Positions 1 through 7,168 of a DNA stretch of 38,795 bases are shown piece after piece. Below the pieces are notes generated by a model. It was not told the origin of the DNA. It worked only from the letters and a program-made list of their open reading frames with translations, and did no database searches. How positions within the stretch are numbered: the stretch's first letter is position 1; every line of letters begins with the position of its first letter. Position numbers and translations under genes: made by a program. The DNA lies in NCBI GenBank assembly GCA_964514575.1, contig CAZETJ010000006.1, positions 1-38,795 of the forward strand, given 5' to 3'. The stretch is from CAZETJ01 sp964514575. GTDB lineage: Bacteria > Patescibacteriota > Saccharimonadia > Saccharimonadales > UBA10212.

Positions 1-490
1 ATACGACGTGGTCGTCGGATGATTTGCCGACGAGTGCCGAGGTTGGGAAGTATTGTTTGTAGAAGCCGGATTGGTAGGCGCTTAGGGTTGCTGCTGGCAG
101 TGCGAAGTCCCAGGTGTTGTCTCCGCCTGGATTTATGTATGACAAGCCACTGATGGCGTCGGTTGGGGTTTTGGCGCCGGCTGATTCCGAAGCGGCGATA
201 ACCTCATAGACGCTCGAGGCCATATAGCCTTCCAGCGCCGCGGTGTTGCCCGACGTAATGGACGCCTTAATATTCTCTAACTCGGCGGCTGATGGGGCTG
301 TAGTCGCAGGTGCGGCAATGGGACCAGTAGTGCTTTTAGCTGCGGAGCTGGACGTTTGGCTGACAGCCGGCTTTTTGGCCTTATGGTGGGAGTGATAAAC
401 TTCGTAGCCCGCAAAGCCAATTATGGCCAGAACCACGACGATCAACGGAATAATTACCTGATGAAACCCGGACTGATTACGCTTGCCCAC
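1..490 (-). CDS. Membrane-anchored extracytoplasmic protein, C-terminus cut by window edge
   Basis: An open frame of 163 codons without a stop runs off the left edge. The GTG start at 490 is chosen because AGGAGA lies nine bases upstream. Residues 1-12 are short and polar, residues 13-29 are one hydrophobic helix (VIIPLIVVVLAIIGFAG), followed by a His/Lys-rich stretch and a Ser/Ala/Thr/Pro-rich linker (about 45-70), then a folded-looking domain. That is the layout of a single-pass protein with an external domain on a flexible stalk. I do not recognise the domain. A TACAAT hexamer at 519-524 could be its -10 element. Confidence 0.75.
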   Translation of the reverse strand, partial: MGKRNQSGFHQVIIPLIVVVLAIIGFAGYEVYHSHHKAKKPAVSQTSSSAAKSTTGPIAAPATTAPSAAELENIKASITSGNTAALEGYMASSVYEVIAASESAGAKTPTDAISGLSYINPGGDNTWDFALPAATLSAYQSGFYKQYFPTSALVGKSSDDHVV

Positions 491-554
491 CTCAAATCTC
501 CTGATTAAACTTATGCTTATTGTACTACACGAGGTAAGCCTCTTTAGGATGTTC

Positions 555-586
555 TAATAAAAAAGCTCCCTGGGTAGGAGAGCTTT
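555..586 (-). terminator. Intrinsic terminator of the 591-1115 gene
   Basis: On the minus strand a seven-base stem (AAAGCTC/GAGCTTT, 562-568 with 580-586) and an 11-base loop are followed by TTTTTATT. It starts five bases after the stop codon at 591. The loop and 3' arm hold a 15-base sequence that is complementary to the same gene's 5' leader. Confidence 0.8.
569..583. repeat. 15-bp inverted repeat, left copy
   Basis: CCTGGGTAGGAGAGC reads on the plus strand here, and its exact reverse complement lies at 1162-1176. The two copies bracket the single gene 591-1115, one inside the terminator hairpin and one in the 5' leader. Confidence 0.85.
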
Positions 587-590
587 GGTG

Positions 591-1115
591 CTAGGTCAGC
601 TTCATGAGTTGCGCCCAGTCGGCGTTCGACTTAGCGATCATGCCGCGGACTCGGTGCTGCATCGTTCCGAGAACAGCGCGTTCGTGATCCTGCTCGAAGA
701 GCTTGCGCTCGTACGTGAGCATGCAGTCGAGGCGCGCCAGACCTTGGAGCACGAGGATGTTCCGCTTGTCTAGATCGACCGTCAAGCTGCGTGGTCCCGG
801 AAAGTATGTGAAATACTCGTCTTGGTTTGTCTTCCAGTCCAGGCGCCAGGAATCACACTCCCGGTGGATGATCTCCGCCCACTCTTCGGGACGGATCGAC
901 ACCGTCAGCCTGCGCCAGACGGAATCTTTGGTCTCAGGCCGGAGGTCGAAGTGGTAGACGCCCAGGACGGGCAAGCTCACGGGGTGAACCGTCACGAGTG
1001 TGCCCGTAATGAGCTCTGTACCTCGACTTTTTTCAGAGAAGCTGAGCTCCATGCGCACGAGCAAGGTGCGTCGAATCCGCTTCATGAACCATCTCATGTC
1101 CAGTGAAACCGGCAT
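591..1115 (-). CDS. Orphan protein of unknown function (174 aa), single-gene cassette
   Basis: The ATG at 1115 is preceded by GGAGGA at a five-base spacing, so it is preferred over an in-frame TTG four codons upstream. The protein is soluble-looking, with no membrane helix or signal peptide, and is rich in Arg, Trp and acidic residues (for example KDSVWRRLTVSIRPEEW). I recognise no family. By eye the gene is GC-richer than the core genes, it has its own promoter and terminator, and it is bracketed by a 15-bp inverted repeat, so acquisition as a unit is plausible but unproven. Confidence 0.65.
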   Translation of the reverse strand: MPVSLDMRWFMKRIRRTLLVRMELSFSEKSRGTELITGTLVTVHPVSLPVLGVYHFDLRPETKDSVWRRLTVSIRPEEWAEIIHRECDSWRLDWKTNQDEYFTYFPGPRSLTVDLDKRNILVLQGLARLDCMLTYERKLFEQDHERAVLGTMQHRVRGMIAKSNADWAQLMKLT

Positions 1116-1161
1116 GCTGTCCTCCAATCGCCTAGGCCTTAGCCATCGGCTATGGACTTAG

Positions 1162-1176
1162 GCTCTCCTACCCAGG
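1162..1176. repeat. 15-bp inverted repeat, right copy
   Basis: GCTCTCCTACCCAGG is the exact reverse complement of 569-583. On the minus strand it falls directly after a TATAAT (1183-1194 region), so it would form the first bases of the transcript of the 591-1115 gene. Confidence 0.85.
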
Positions 1177-1243
1177 ATTTAAATATTATACAATGAAACG
1201 TTCTATTATAAAAGAGACAAGCAGACCGTGAAAGTTTGGGCGC

Positions 1244-1282
1244 GGTAGGCCGTCAGGACATTTAAGATCCCAACGGCCTACC
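1244..1282. terminator. Strong hairpin closing the 1278-1792 module
   Basis: Ten perfect base pairs (GGTAGGCCGT at 1244-1253, ACGGCCTACC at 1273-1282) with a 19-base loop overlap the stop codon of the 61-aa gene. On the minus strand no U-run follows; on the plus strand TTTT follows. It may protect a 3' end or act as a terminator; the exact role is open. Confidence 0.5.
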
Positions 1283-1463
1283 TTTTGCGCGTGGCGTTCC
1301 TAGTGCAGGCGCATATGCCGTCTCGTGAAATTTGCTCTCCGCAAGATGGACAGATGGGCCGACGAGGACGCCGAAATTCGAGCTTTCGCTTCTTGAACGC
1401 CGGCCAGATCATGGTGACGGCCAGCATGCCGCAAAGCAATAGATCTCTGGTCTGCGGATTCAT
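1278..1463 (-). CDS. Small membrane protein with a one-sided zinc-ribbon tail (61 aa)
   Basis: The ATG at 1463 overlaps the TGA of the upstream HTH gene (ATGA), so translation is probably coupled. Residues 6-22 are hydrophobic (RDLLLCGMLAVTMIWPAF), followed by a very basic stretch KKRKLEFRRPRRP and then CPSCG...CAC (about 38-53), a possible metal-binding knuckle. The small size, membrane helix, positive inside patch and Cys pairs suggest a membrane-tethered accessory protein. No family is recognised. It is probably a partner of the upstream DNA-binding-like protein, by operon context only. Confidence 0.6.
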   Translation of the reverse strand: MNPQTRDLLLCGMLAVTMIWPAFKKRKLEFRRPRRPICPSCGEQISRDGICACTRNATRKR

Positions 1464-1792
1464 GATCGCTTCTTTCGTGGGTCTCCAAGTGGACGGTGAA
1501 TGCCGAGTGTCATGCGGTACTTCCGAACTCTCCTTGGTAACACCTTGAGCTCGACCGCCATCTCTTTGTCCGTCAACCCTTGCCGGCATAGCTCCGGAAC
1601 TCTCGCGAGATTCTCGGCCAACTTCGCCTTGCGATGCCAGTTGCGGGGATGACCCGTGTAGCCGGTGAGCTTCTTTACCCATTCGCCGGTTATGTCGTAA
1701 CCGCTTCCTACCTCGGCGAAGGTAGCGCCGGCGTCCAGCTGTCTGATCATGGCCTCTACTACGTCAGGAGGCCAATTCGCATTAAGCGTCAA
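1460..1792 (-). CDS. Putative DNA-binding protein with two HTH-like segments (110 aa)
   Basis: The start is TTG at 1792, supported by AGGAGG five bases upstream. Residues 8-44 (WPPDVVEAMIRQLDAGATF... then TGEWVKKL) look like a homeodomain-like/resolvase-type HTH, and residues 68-95 (ELCRQGLTDKEMAVELKV then RRVRKYRMTLGI) like a second HTH with a basic recognition helix. The layout resembles small phage or mobile-element regulators, but I cannot name a family. It forms an ATGA-coupled pair with the 61-aa membrane/zinc-ribbon gene. A 12-bp palindrome at 1875-1886 lies upstream and could be its operator. Confidence 0.65.
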   Translation of the reverse strand: MTLNANWPPDVVEAMIRQLDAGATFAEVGSGYDITGEWVKKLTGYTGHPRNWHRKAKLAENLARVPELCRQGLTDKEMAVELKVLPRRVRKYRMTLGIHRPLGDPRKKRS

Positions 1793-1874
1793 CTTGGCCT
1801 CCTGGTTGGTCTGCTTGTCAAAAATCGTCGCCAGTACTCGCCTGGCTAGATGTATAAATTAAACCATAAAAGCA

Positions 1875-1886
1875 TTGATATATCAA
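1875..1886. promoter_or_regulatory. 12-bp palindrome TTGATATATCAA, possible operator
   Basis: A perfect palindrome in the divergent 150-bp region between the HTH gene (minus) and the cupin gene (plus). Its position suits an operator for one or both genes; binding by the HTH protein is only a guess. Confidence 0.35.
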
Positions 1887-1916
1887 CGTAAAACCATACT
1901 CCTAGGAACGGAGGGC

Positions 1917-1934
1917 TATAATGGGTATGGAGGA
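1917..1934 (+). promoter_or_regulatory. -10 element and Shine-Dalgarno of the cupin gene
   Basis: TATAAT at 1917-1922 and GGAGGA at 1929-1934, eight bases before the ATG at 1943. Unlike most single genes in this window, this one has a conventional leader. Confidence 0.6.
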
Positions 1935-1942
1935 TATAAGTT

Positions 1943-2308
1943 ATGGCACAGATTAAAAATATTTTGGGACAAGCAAAAGAAAATCAGTATTTTAGGCAGG
2001 TTCTAGCTACCGGCGACAAGGTGCAGGTAGTAATAATGAGCATTCTGCCAGACAGTGAAATCGGTTCGGAGACCCACCCCGATAATGATCAAACTCTTTA
2101 CCTGGTCGAAGGCTCCGGCCAAGTAGTCTTAGACGGCCAAGCGGCCGATTTTAATGCGGGCGATTTAGTGCTGGTGCCGGCGGGCACTCTGCACAATTTC
2201 ATAACTAAAGGGGATATGCCTATGAAAATCATCACCACTTACTCTCCGCCGCATCATCCGGACGGCACCGTTCACAAGACCAAAGCCGAAGCTGACGCCG
2301 CCGACTAA
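1943..2308 (+). CDS. Cupin-domain protein (121 aa)
   Basis: A single-domain cupin. Motif 1 is visible around residues 41-65 (ETHPDNDQTLYLVEGSG) and motif 2 around 82-92 (VPAGTLHNF), followed by a tail, SPPHHPDGTVHKTKAEA, typical of a widespread small-cupin subgroup. His residues in both motifs could bind a metal. The family covers many enzymes and binding proteins, so no substrate can be given. The gene is convergent with the heliorhodopsin and overlaps it by four bases. Confidence 0.9.
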   Translation: MAQIKNILGQAKENQYFRQVLATGDKVQVVIMSILPDSEIGSETHPDNDQTLYLVEGSGQVVLDGQAADFNAGDLVLVPAGTLHNFITKGDMPMKIITTYSPPHHPDGTVHKTKAEADAAD

Positions 2309-3066
2309 GGCCTTAGCGTTCCAGCAAATACCTGCCACGCTAAGAGGCTTTTGGCAATTAGGCTGAGCCAGATGTACACTCGTTCGCCGTAGAGATAGTC
2401 GGCCCATTTGCCAATTTTCTTATACTGCAGATACATGTTTAGAGCGAAACAGCTGAAAAATATGAAGATACTGGCAAAGATGTAATAGACGAAGCTCGGC
2501 GGCGCACTGCCTTGATGCGAGCTGTACCAGATGTAAAAGGCTACGGCGATCCACGGCACAATGCCAGCCAAACTGCCAATTTTGTAGGCCAGCCAGTTCA
2601 CTTTTTCCCTGCCTTGGTTATAGATCTCCATGGCTAAGCCCGTAAGGTTCATTATGGTGACAAGGGCGAATATCATCAGTAAACTCATAACGTCGTAAAT
2701 GCCCACTAGCATGGCGATGCCTACCATCATGACGCTGGCGCTTAAAGAATACTCAAACCAGCGGGCTTTATTGATACCCCAGGCCAGATTGGCGACGTAG
2801 GTTTTGTTATAGAAAGTCACGATTGCCAGGTGAAAGGCAGCTGAAATAAAGAAGAAGACGGCGACCAGCCAAGCGATTGGCATATGAAATAGCGTGTTGC
2901 TAGCCGGATCAAGATGCTGGGTGGCGTTACTAAAGGTTAGATAAGAGCCGGTCACAGGCAATTTAAAGTTGGTAGCCAACAACAAAACAGTCACTCCTTG
3001 GGCGGCGTGCAAAACAGCGGCAATCAGGTTGAGGCGCCGCAGATTGGACATTTTTGTCTCGCTCAT
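2305..3066 (-). CDS. Heliorhodopsin
   Basis: A 253-aa protein with about seven hydrophobic helices that matches the heliorhodopsin family. Family hallmarks are visible: RWFEYSLSASVM with the counterion-type Glu at residue 105, and the last helix SLIAKSLLAWQVFAGTL with the retinal-binding Lys at 239. His20 and His79 sit where the two active-site His of characterised heliorhodopsins lie. Heliorhodopsins have an inverted topology (N-terminus inside), bind retinal and have a slow photocycle; their physiological role is unsettled. Start at 3066 (alternative Met at 3051); neither has a Shine-Dalgarno, and a TATAGT lies at 3078-3083. No retinal-synthesis gene is in the window. Confidence 0.93.
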   Translation of the reverse strand: MSETKMSNLRRLNLIAAVLHAAQGVTVLLLATNFKLPVTGSYLTFSNATQHLDPASNTLFHMPIAWLVAVFFFISAAFHLAIVTFYNKTYVANLAWGINKARWFEYSLSASVMMVGIAMLVGIYDVMSLLMIFALVTIMNLTGLAMEIYNQGREKVNWLAYKIGSLAGIVPWIAVAFYIWYSSHQGSAPPSFVYYIFASIFIFFSCFALNMYLQYKKIGKWADYLYGERVYIWLSLIAKSLLAWQVFAGTLRP

Positions 3067-3146
3067 GCTTAAAATGAACTATAGACTAATCGACACCAAT
3101 AATACAGGTGGCTGTTTTTCGGTGGGGCTAGGTAGGCCGGTACGAT

Positions 3147-3455
3147 TTAGTAGCTGCCGCTGGCTAGCTCTAGATCTTGGGAGCCGATTTCTTCAATCAA
3201 GGTTAATCTTTCTTCGCGCATGTACTGTTCGATGGCCGTCCGGCCGGCTATTCGGCTCGGCACCCAGCCGGGCACAATTTCTGGCGCTGCTATTATCTCC
3301 TGCTCCACTGGGCGCTGGATTATCATAATCTTTGGTAGGCGCCTCATGAAAGGGCGTGTAGCTATGCGATTAATTCGAGCAACTTCAGTTGGAGGAACAC
3401 GATGTTCAACAACTTCGTAGTCGTCTTCGTGCGAGTAGCGTCGGGTTCTGCCCAT
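3147..3455 (-). CDS. Hypothetical protein downstream of secY (102 aa)
   Basis: A charged, soluble-looking protein (MGRTRRYSHEDDYEVVEH at the N-terminus, an acidic/helical C-terminus EQYMREERLTLIEEIG). No family recognised. It has its own promoter just after the secY stop: TTTACT (3489-3494), a 17-base spacer and TATAAT (3466-3471), with only ten bases to the ATG at 3455 and no Shine-Dalgarno, so the transcript is probably leaderless or nearly so. Confidence 0.6.
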   Translation of the reverse strand: MGRTRRYSHEDDYEVVEHRVPPTEVARINRIATRPFMRRLPKIMIIQRPVEQEIIAAPEIVPGWVPSRIAGRTAIEQYMREERLTLIEEIGSQDLELASGSY

Positions 3456-3465
3456 AATTTAAACG

Positions 3466-3494
3466 ATTATAACGTCATTTTAGCGGTCAGTAAA
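3466..3494 (-). promoter_or_regulatory. Promoter of the 102-aa gene (leaderless type)
   Basis: TTTACT-17-TATAAT on the minus strand, ten bases between the -10 hexamer and the ATG. It begins just outside the secY stop codon. Confidence 0.65.
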
Positions 3495-3498
3495 AGTG

Positions 3499-5016
3499 TC
3501 ATTTTTTACGGCGCAGTTGGAAGCGGTTGCGGAAACGCAGGTTTCTGGCAGCTGTACCGGGCGGCGTATCATCGTAAAAATATTCGGGCGCCTCGTACTG
3601 GTCGTAGGTAATCATCAGGGCGCGAGATTCTACCTGGCGCAGGGTTTCCAGCGAGACAGATACCAGGATCAAGATGCTGGTACCGCCAATGGCGATATTC
3701 TGGTTGAGCTTGACCTGGGCCAAAATTGGCAACACCGCCAAGAAGCCTAACGCCGCGGCGCCGAACAGGGTTAAACGGTTAACTACTCGTCGCAGATAAT
3801 CTTCGGTCTGGTGGCCGGAGCGGACATTGGCTATAAAACCGCCCTGCTTTTGCAGGTTCTCAGCTATCTCTTTAGAGTTGAAGGTCACGCTGGTGTAGAA
3901 GTAGGTAAAGACAAATACCAGCAAGAAATAGGTCAACGGGTAGATCCAGGGCTTAAAACCGCCAGCCGCGAAGGTCGTGGCGCTGGGCGTCTGGAACAGT
4001 TGGCTCATAGACACGCCGATATGCCCCCAGTGAGTTGTCGGTATAAAGTTGACTCCTCGCCCGTGCGTCAAAATCGAGCCGATAAAGTTCGGCACCGACA
4101 AAAAGGCTACGGCGAAGATGATAGGAATAACCCCCGCGGTAATTAGCTTGACCGGCAAGGTGGTCGTCACGCCGCCGTAGGCTCGGTTGCCCTGAACGCG
4201 CTTGGCGTAGTTGACTGTGAGCCGGCGGGAAGCCTCGTTTAGCTTCACCACGGCCCATGTGATAAAGATGACCGCCAGCATCACGATCGCGAAGATTGTT
4301 AATCCGTGTTTAGAGAAAGTGCGACTAGATAGGTGTAGTTTGTCGTTGGCAGCCATGGAAGTTTTCCAATAAGCCGCGCTCCAAAAATCAGTAAATAGTG
4401 ACGGCAAGCGGCTAACAATGCCGACGGTAATAAGTAGCGAAATACCGTTGCCGATGGACCGCTCTGTAATAAGCTCGCCGAGCCACATCAAAATCATCGA
4501 ACCGCCGGTCAGCGTGGCGATCATCAGTACCCACTGCATCATAGAGGTGTGAGCGGTTATATCCCCCAGTCCGCCAATGCTTGAAGCCTCTTGCCGGATG
4601 AGGTAAATCGTACCGATAGACTGGATAATGGCCAGCGGGAAAGTCAGCATACGGGTGTATTGGTTGATGCGCTTGCGGCCGTATTCGCCCTCTTTGTTCA
4701 TGGCCTCCAGCTTAGGCACGGCCTTGGTCAGTAGTTGCATGATAACAGAGGCGTTGATGTACGGGCCCAGCCCGACAAGCATTATAGAAAAGTTAGCCAG
4801 CGCCCCGCCGGACAGCACGTTTAAGAAGCCCAGCAGCTGGTTGGAATTGGATTGGTTAAATAGGTTGTTTAAGACTTGCTTTAGGGTGTGAGGGTCGGCT
4901 AGCGGTACGGGTACGTGCGCCAGAATGCGAAAAACCAAAAGCATACCGAGCACCGCCAAAATGCGGTTGCGCATCTCCTTATGCCCTAAAGACTTGAGAA
5001 TAATACCCCAGTTCAC
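3499..5016 (-). CDS. secY: Preprotein translocase subunit SecY
   Basis: The 505-aa channel subunit of the Sec translocon, moving unfolded proteins through or into the cytoplasmic membrane together with SecE and SecA. Ten hydrophobic helices and family sequences such as LLGFLNVLSGGALANFSIM (plug region) and LVFVFTYFYTSVTFNSKEIAENLQKQG near the C-terminal third are visible; it is longer than the common 430-440 aa, partly through a loop around residues 215-235 and a basic tail. The start is GTG at 5016 with no Shine-Dalgarno; TATAAT at 5025-5030 lies only eight bases away. Last gene of the spc-type run. Confidence 0.97.
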   Translation of the reverse strand: MNWGIILKSLGHKEMRNRILAVLGMLLVFRILAHVPVPLADPHTLKQVLNNLFNQSNSNQLLGFLNVLSGGALANFSIMLVGLGPYINASVIMQLLTKAVPKLEAMNKEGEYGRKRINQYTRMLTFPLAIIQSIGTIYLIRQEASSIGGLGDITAHTSMMQWVLMIATLTGGSMILMWLGELITERSIGNGISLLITVGIVSRLPSLFTDFWSAAYWKTSMAANDKLHLSSRTFSKHGLTIFAIVMLAVIFITWAVVKLNEASRRLTVNYAKRVQGNRAYGGVTTTLPVKLITAGVIPIIFAVAFLSVPNFIGSILTHGRGVNFIPTTHWGHIGVSMSQLFQTPSATTFAAGGFKPWIYPLTYFLLVFVFTYFYTSVTFNSKEIAENLQKQGGFIANVRSGHQTEDYLRRVVNRLTLFGAAALGFLAVLPILAQVKLNQNIAIGGTSILILVSVSLETLRQVESRALMITYDQYEAPEYFYDDTPPGTAARNLRFRNRFQLRRKK

Positions 5017-5024
5017 TTGAAATA

Positions 5025-5030
5025 ATTATA
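5025..5030 (-). promoter_or_regulatory. -10 element directly before secY
   Basis: TATAAT on the minus strand, eight bases before the secY GTG; the -35 region is weak (TTAAGC at a 17-base spacing). It suggests an extra, leaderless secY transcript inside the spc operon. Confidence 0.5.
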
Positions 5031-5049
5031 CAGCAGAGGCGATGTTAGC

Positions 5050-5235
5050 TTAATGGCGATCTTGATATTCGCTCAGGTAGTACCAGCCAGCAGCAAAAAT
5101 GTTCAAAAAGACGAAGGCTATCAGCCAATTTTGCTTCGAGGCTGGCGGCAGGCTGGGATTATTAGACATATCCATAAACATCCAGCCCCAAAAACCCTCC
5201 AGGGCAACAATTATAATCAGCGGGATTAACATCAT
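5050..5235 (-). CDS. Small two-helix membrane protein between rplO and secY (61 aa)
   Basis: Residues 1-22 (MMLIPLIIIVALEGFWGWMF) and 37-55 (WLIAFVFLNIFAAGWYYL) are hydrophobic, joined by a polar loop with Pro and Ser. No standard spc-operon gene has this form. It could assist SecY or simply be a lineage-specific membrane peptide; position between rplO and secY is the only clue. Start at 5235 is preceded by GGGGTT, a weak ribosome-binding site. Confidence 0.65.
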   Translation of the reverse strand: MMLIPLIIIVALEGFWGWMFMDMSNNPSLPPASKQNWLIAFVFLNIFAAGWYYLSEYQDRH

Positions 5236-5252
5236 GCTAACCCCAGTTTACG

Positions 5253-5720
5253 CTAAGGTTCTTTGGATTTTCTGGGAGGACGGCCTTTGCGGGCAGTCTT
5301 TTCAAAGCTGCCGCCGGCTTTTTCTACGGCTTTGACGGCTCCGGCGCTGGCATTTTGCAGTTTGACGGCCTTTTTAGAGGTCACTTGGCCTCTTTGGATC
5401 AACTTGGCGCTAGTAAACGGACTGGTGAGTAAACCGGCCTCAGACAGGCTCTGGTTGTCCAGGATGGGATTCTTAACCTTATCTAGGTCGTCTGTGTAAA
5501 CGTTCTCGATAGTCTCACGGTGGCTTTTAAAACCGCGTAGCTTAGGCAAGCGCATATAAATTGGCATCTGGCCGCCTTCAAACCCCGGTTTGATAGTACT
5601 CTTGCGAGCGCCCTGGCCCTTTGTACCGCGACCGGCAGTTTTTCCGCGGCCGCCGCTAATTCCGCGCCCAACTCGCGAGGTCTTTCTCTGCCTTTTTATG
5701 ACTAATTCGTTATATTTCAT
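5253..5720 (-). CDS. rplO: 50S ribosomal protein L15
   Basis: 155 aa, with the Gly/Arg-rich N-terminal extension characteristic of uL15 (SRVGRGISGGRGKTAGRGTKGQ) followed by the GFEGGQMPIYMRLPKLRGF core. It organises 23S rRNA in the large subunit. The ATG overlaps the rpsE stop by four bases, leaving no room for rpmD (L30), which normally sits here. The C-terminus has a basic tail. Confidence 0.97.
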   Translation of the reverse strand: MKYNELVIKRQRKTSRVGRGISGGRGKTAGRGTKGQGARKSTIKPGFEGGQMPIYMRLPKLRGFKSHRETIENVYTDDLDKVKNPILDNQSLSEAGLLTSPFTSAKLIQRGQVTSKKAVKLQNASAGAVKAVEKAGGSFEKTARKGRPPRKSKEP

Positions 5721-6271
5721 TTGGCTGCCTCAACCTTGGCTGGTTTAACTTTTTCAGACGGATGTTTTTGCAAGTTGGTAACCCAGAGATTTGCCGGCAC
5801 CATCTTCTCCAGGGCACTTAGGGCGGCATAGGCGGTATTAATGCGGTTGGATGAGCCAAAGGATTTGCTTAAGGCATTCTCGACGCCGGAAACTTCTAGA
5901 ACGATACGGACTACTCCTCCGGCAATCAGGCCGGTTCCCGGGGCAGCTGGTTTGATCAAGAGCCTGGCACCACCGACCTTGCCTTCAACTTCATGAGTCA
6001 AGGTGGCGTTGTACAGATGAATTTTGACAACGTGCTTTTTAGCGACTTCGGTGGCTTTAGTAACGGCGGCGGCTACATCGGCACCCTTGCTGACGCCAAT
6101 GCCGACTCGGCCGGCGTGGTCGCCTAGAATAACCAATGCTTGGAAGCGGAAACGGCGTCCGCCTTTAACAACTCGGGCGACGCGGTTAACATAAACAACC
6201 CTCTCGTCGAATTCTTTTTCGACGGTTACTTGGGTATCGCGTCGATCCCTTCGTCTATTATCTTGAGACAT
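5717..6271 (-). CDS. rpsE: 30S ribosomal protein S5
   Basis: 184 aa. The S5 signature FRFQALVILGDHAGRVGIGVSKG and the C-terminal domain (AGGVVRIVLEVSGVENALSKSFGSSN) are present; S5 shapes the mRNA entry channel and decoding accuracy with S4 and S12. A Lys/Ala-rich tail extends past the usual end. It starts one base after rplR and overlaps rplO by ATGA. Confidence 0.97.
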   Translation of the reverse strand: MSQDNRRRDRRDTQVTVEKEFDERVVYVNRVARVVKGGRRFRFQALVILGDHAGRVGIGVSKGADVAAAVTKATEVAKKHVVKIHLYNATLTHEVEGKVGGARLLIKPAAPGTGLIAGGVVRIVLEVSGVENALSKSFGSSNRINTAYAALSALEKMVPANLWVTNLQKHPSEKVKPAKVEAAK

Positions 6272-6625
6272 CTAGAACTCCAATCCTTCTGCTCTGGCGG
6301 CGTCGGCCAAGGCTTTAATGCGGCCATGATATTTGTGTGCGCCGCGGTCGAAGACGACCTTGCTGATCTTAACCTTCTTAGCCTTGATAGCAATTTGCTT
6401 ACCAACAGCGGTTGACTTATCCGTCATGGTGCCTTCTAGCTTCTGTCCTACGCTAGTCGCGCTGACCAGCGTCTTGCCGCTCTCATCATCAATAATTTGA
6501 GCATTGACGTGCGTATTACTGAGCCTGGCGATCAAGCGAGGCCGTTCAGCCGTGCCGTGAACCATCGACCGAACGCGCATGGCGCGCCGGTTGGCCTTGT
6601 GCTGTTTGTGGGCTAATTCGTTCAT
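6272..6625 (-). CDS. rplR: 50S ribosomal protein L18
   Basis: 117 aa, uL18, which binds 5S rRNA together with L5. Typical segments are RPRLIARLSNTHVNAQIIDD and VVFDRGAHKYHGRIKALADAAR GLEF at the end. Immediately followed by rpsE. Confidence 0.97.
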   Translation of the reverse strand: MNELAHKQHKANRRAMRVRSMVHGTAERPRLIARLSNTHVNAQIIDDESGKTLVSATSVGQKLEGTMTDKSTAVGKQIAIKAKKVKISKVVFDRGAHKYHGRIKALADAARAEGLEF

Positions 6626-6630
6626 ATGGT

Positions 6631-7167
6631 TTATTCCTTGCCGCTCTTGCCGGATTTACGGATTATGCGCTCGTCAACGTACTTGATACCCTTGCCCTTA
6701 TATGGCTCCGGCTTTTTTAACGCCCGAATTTCGGCGGCCACCTGGCCTACCTGCTGCTTATCAATACCGCTAATGGTTATGATGTTCTGGTCAATACCGA
6801 TATTAACCCCGGCCGGTACTTTATACATTACATCGTGCGAAAAACCAAGATTCAACTTTAGATCCTGGCCCTGCAAGTTAACGCGGTAGCCAACGCCATT
6901 GATCTCTAACTTCTTCTCGAAACCCTGGCTGACGCCCTGGATCATGTTGGCAACCAACATCCGCATCAAACCATGCTTGGAGCGGACTGGCTTCTCGTCA
7001 TTGGCTCGGGTCACGACAACTTCGCTATCGGCAACTTTGATATCAATGCCTGGCATAGCAAACTGCTGCAGGCTGCCATTGGGACCATCAACCTTAACGG
7101 CGCCATCAGCGACGCTGACATTAACGCCGCTTGGTACTGGAATTGGTTGTTTGCCGATTCTACTCAT
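6631..7167 (-). CDS. rplF: 50S ribosomal protein L6
   Basis: 178 aa with the two-repeat uL6 fold: MSRIGKQPIPVPSGV at the start and the signature KKPEPYKGKGIKYVDE near the C-terminus. L6 lies near the sarcin-ricin loop and factor-binding site. Usual family length. Confidence 0.97.
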   Translation of the reverse strand: MSRIGKQPIPVPSGVNVSVADGAVKVDGPNGSLQQFAMPGIDIKVADSEVVVTRANDEKPVRSKHGLMRMLVANMIQGVSQGFEKKLEINGVGYRVNLQGQDLKLNLGFSHDVMYKVPAGVNIGIDQNIITISGIDKQQVGQVAAEIRALKKPEPYKGKGIKYVDERIIRKSGKSGKE

Positions 7168-7168
7168 T

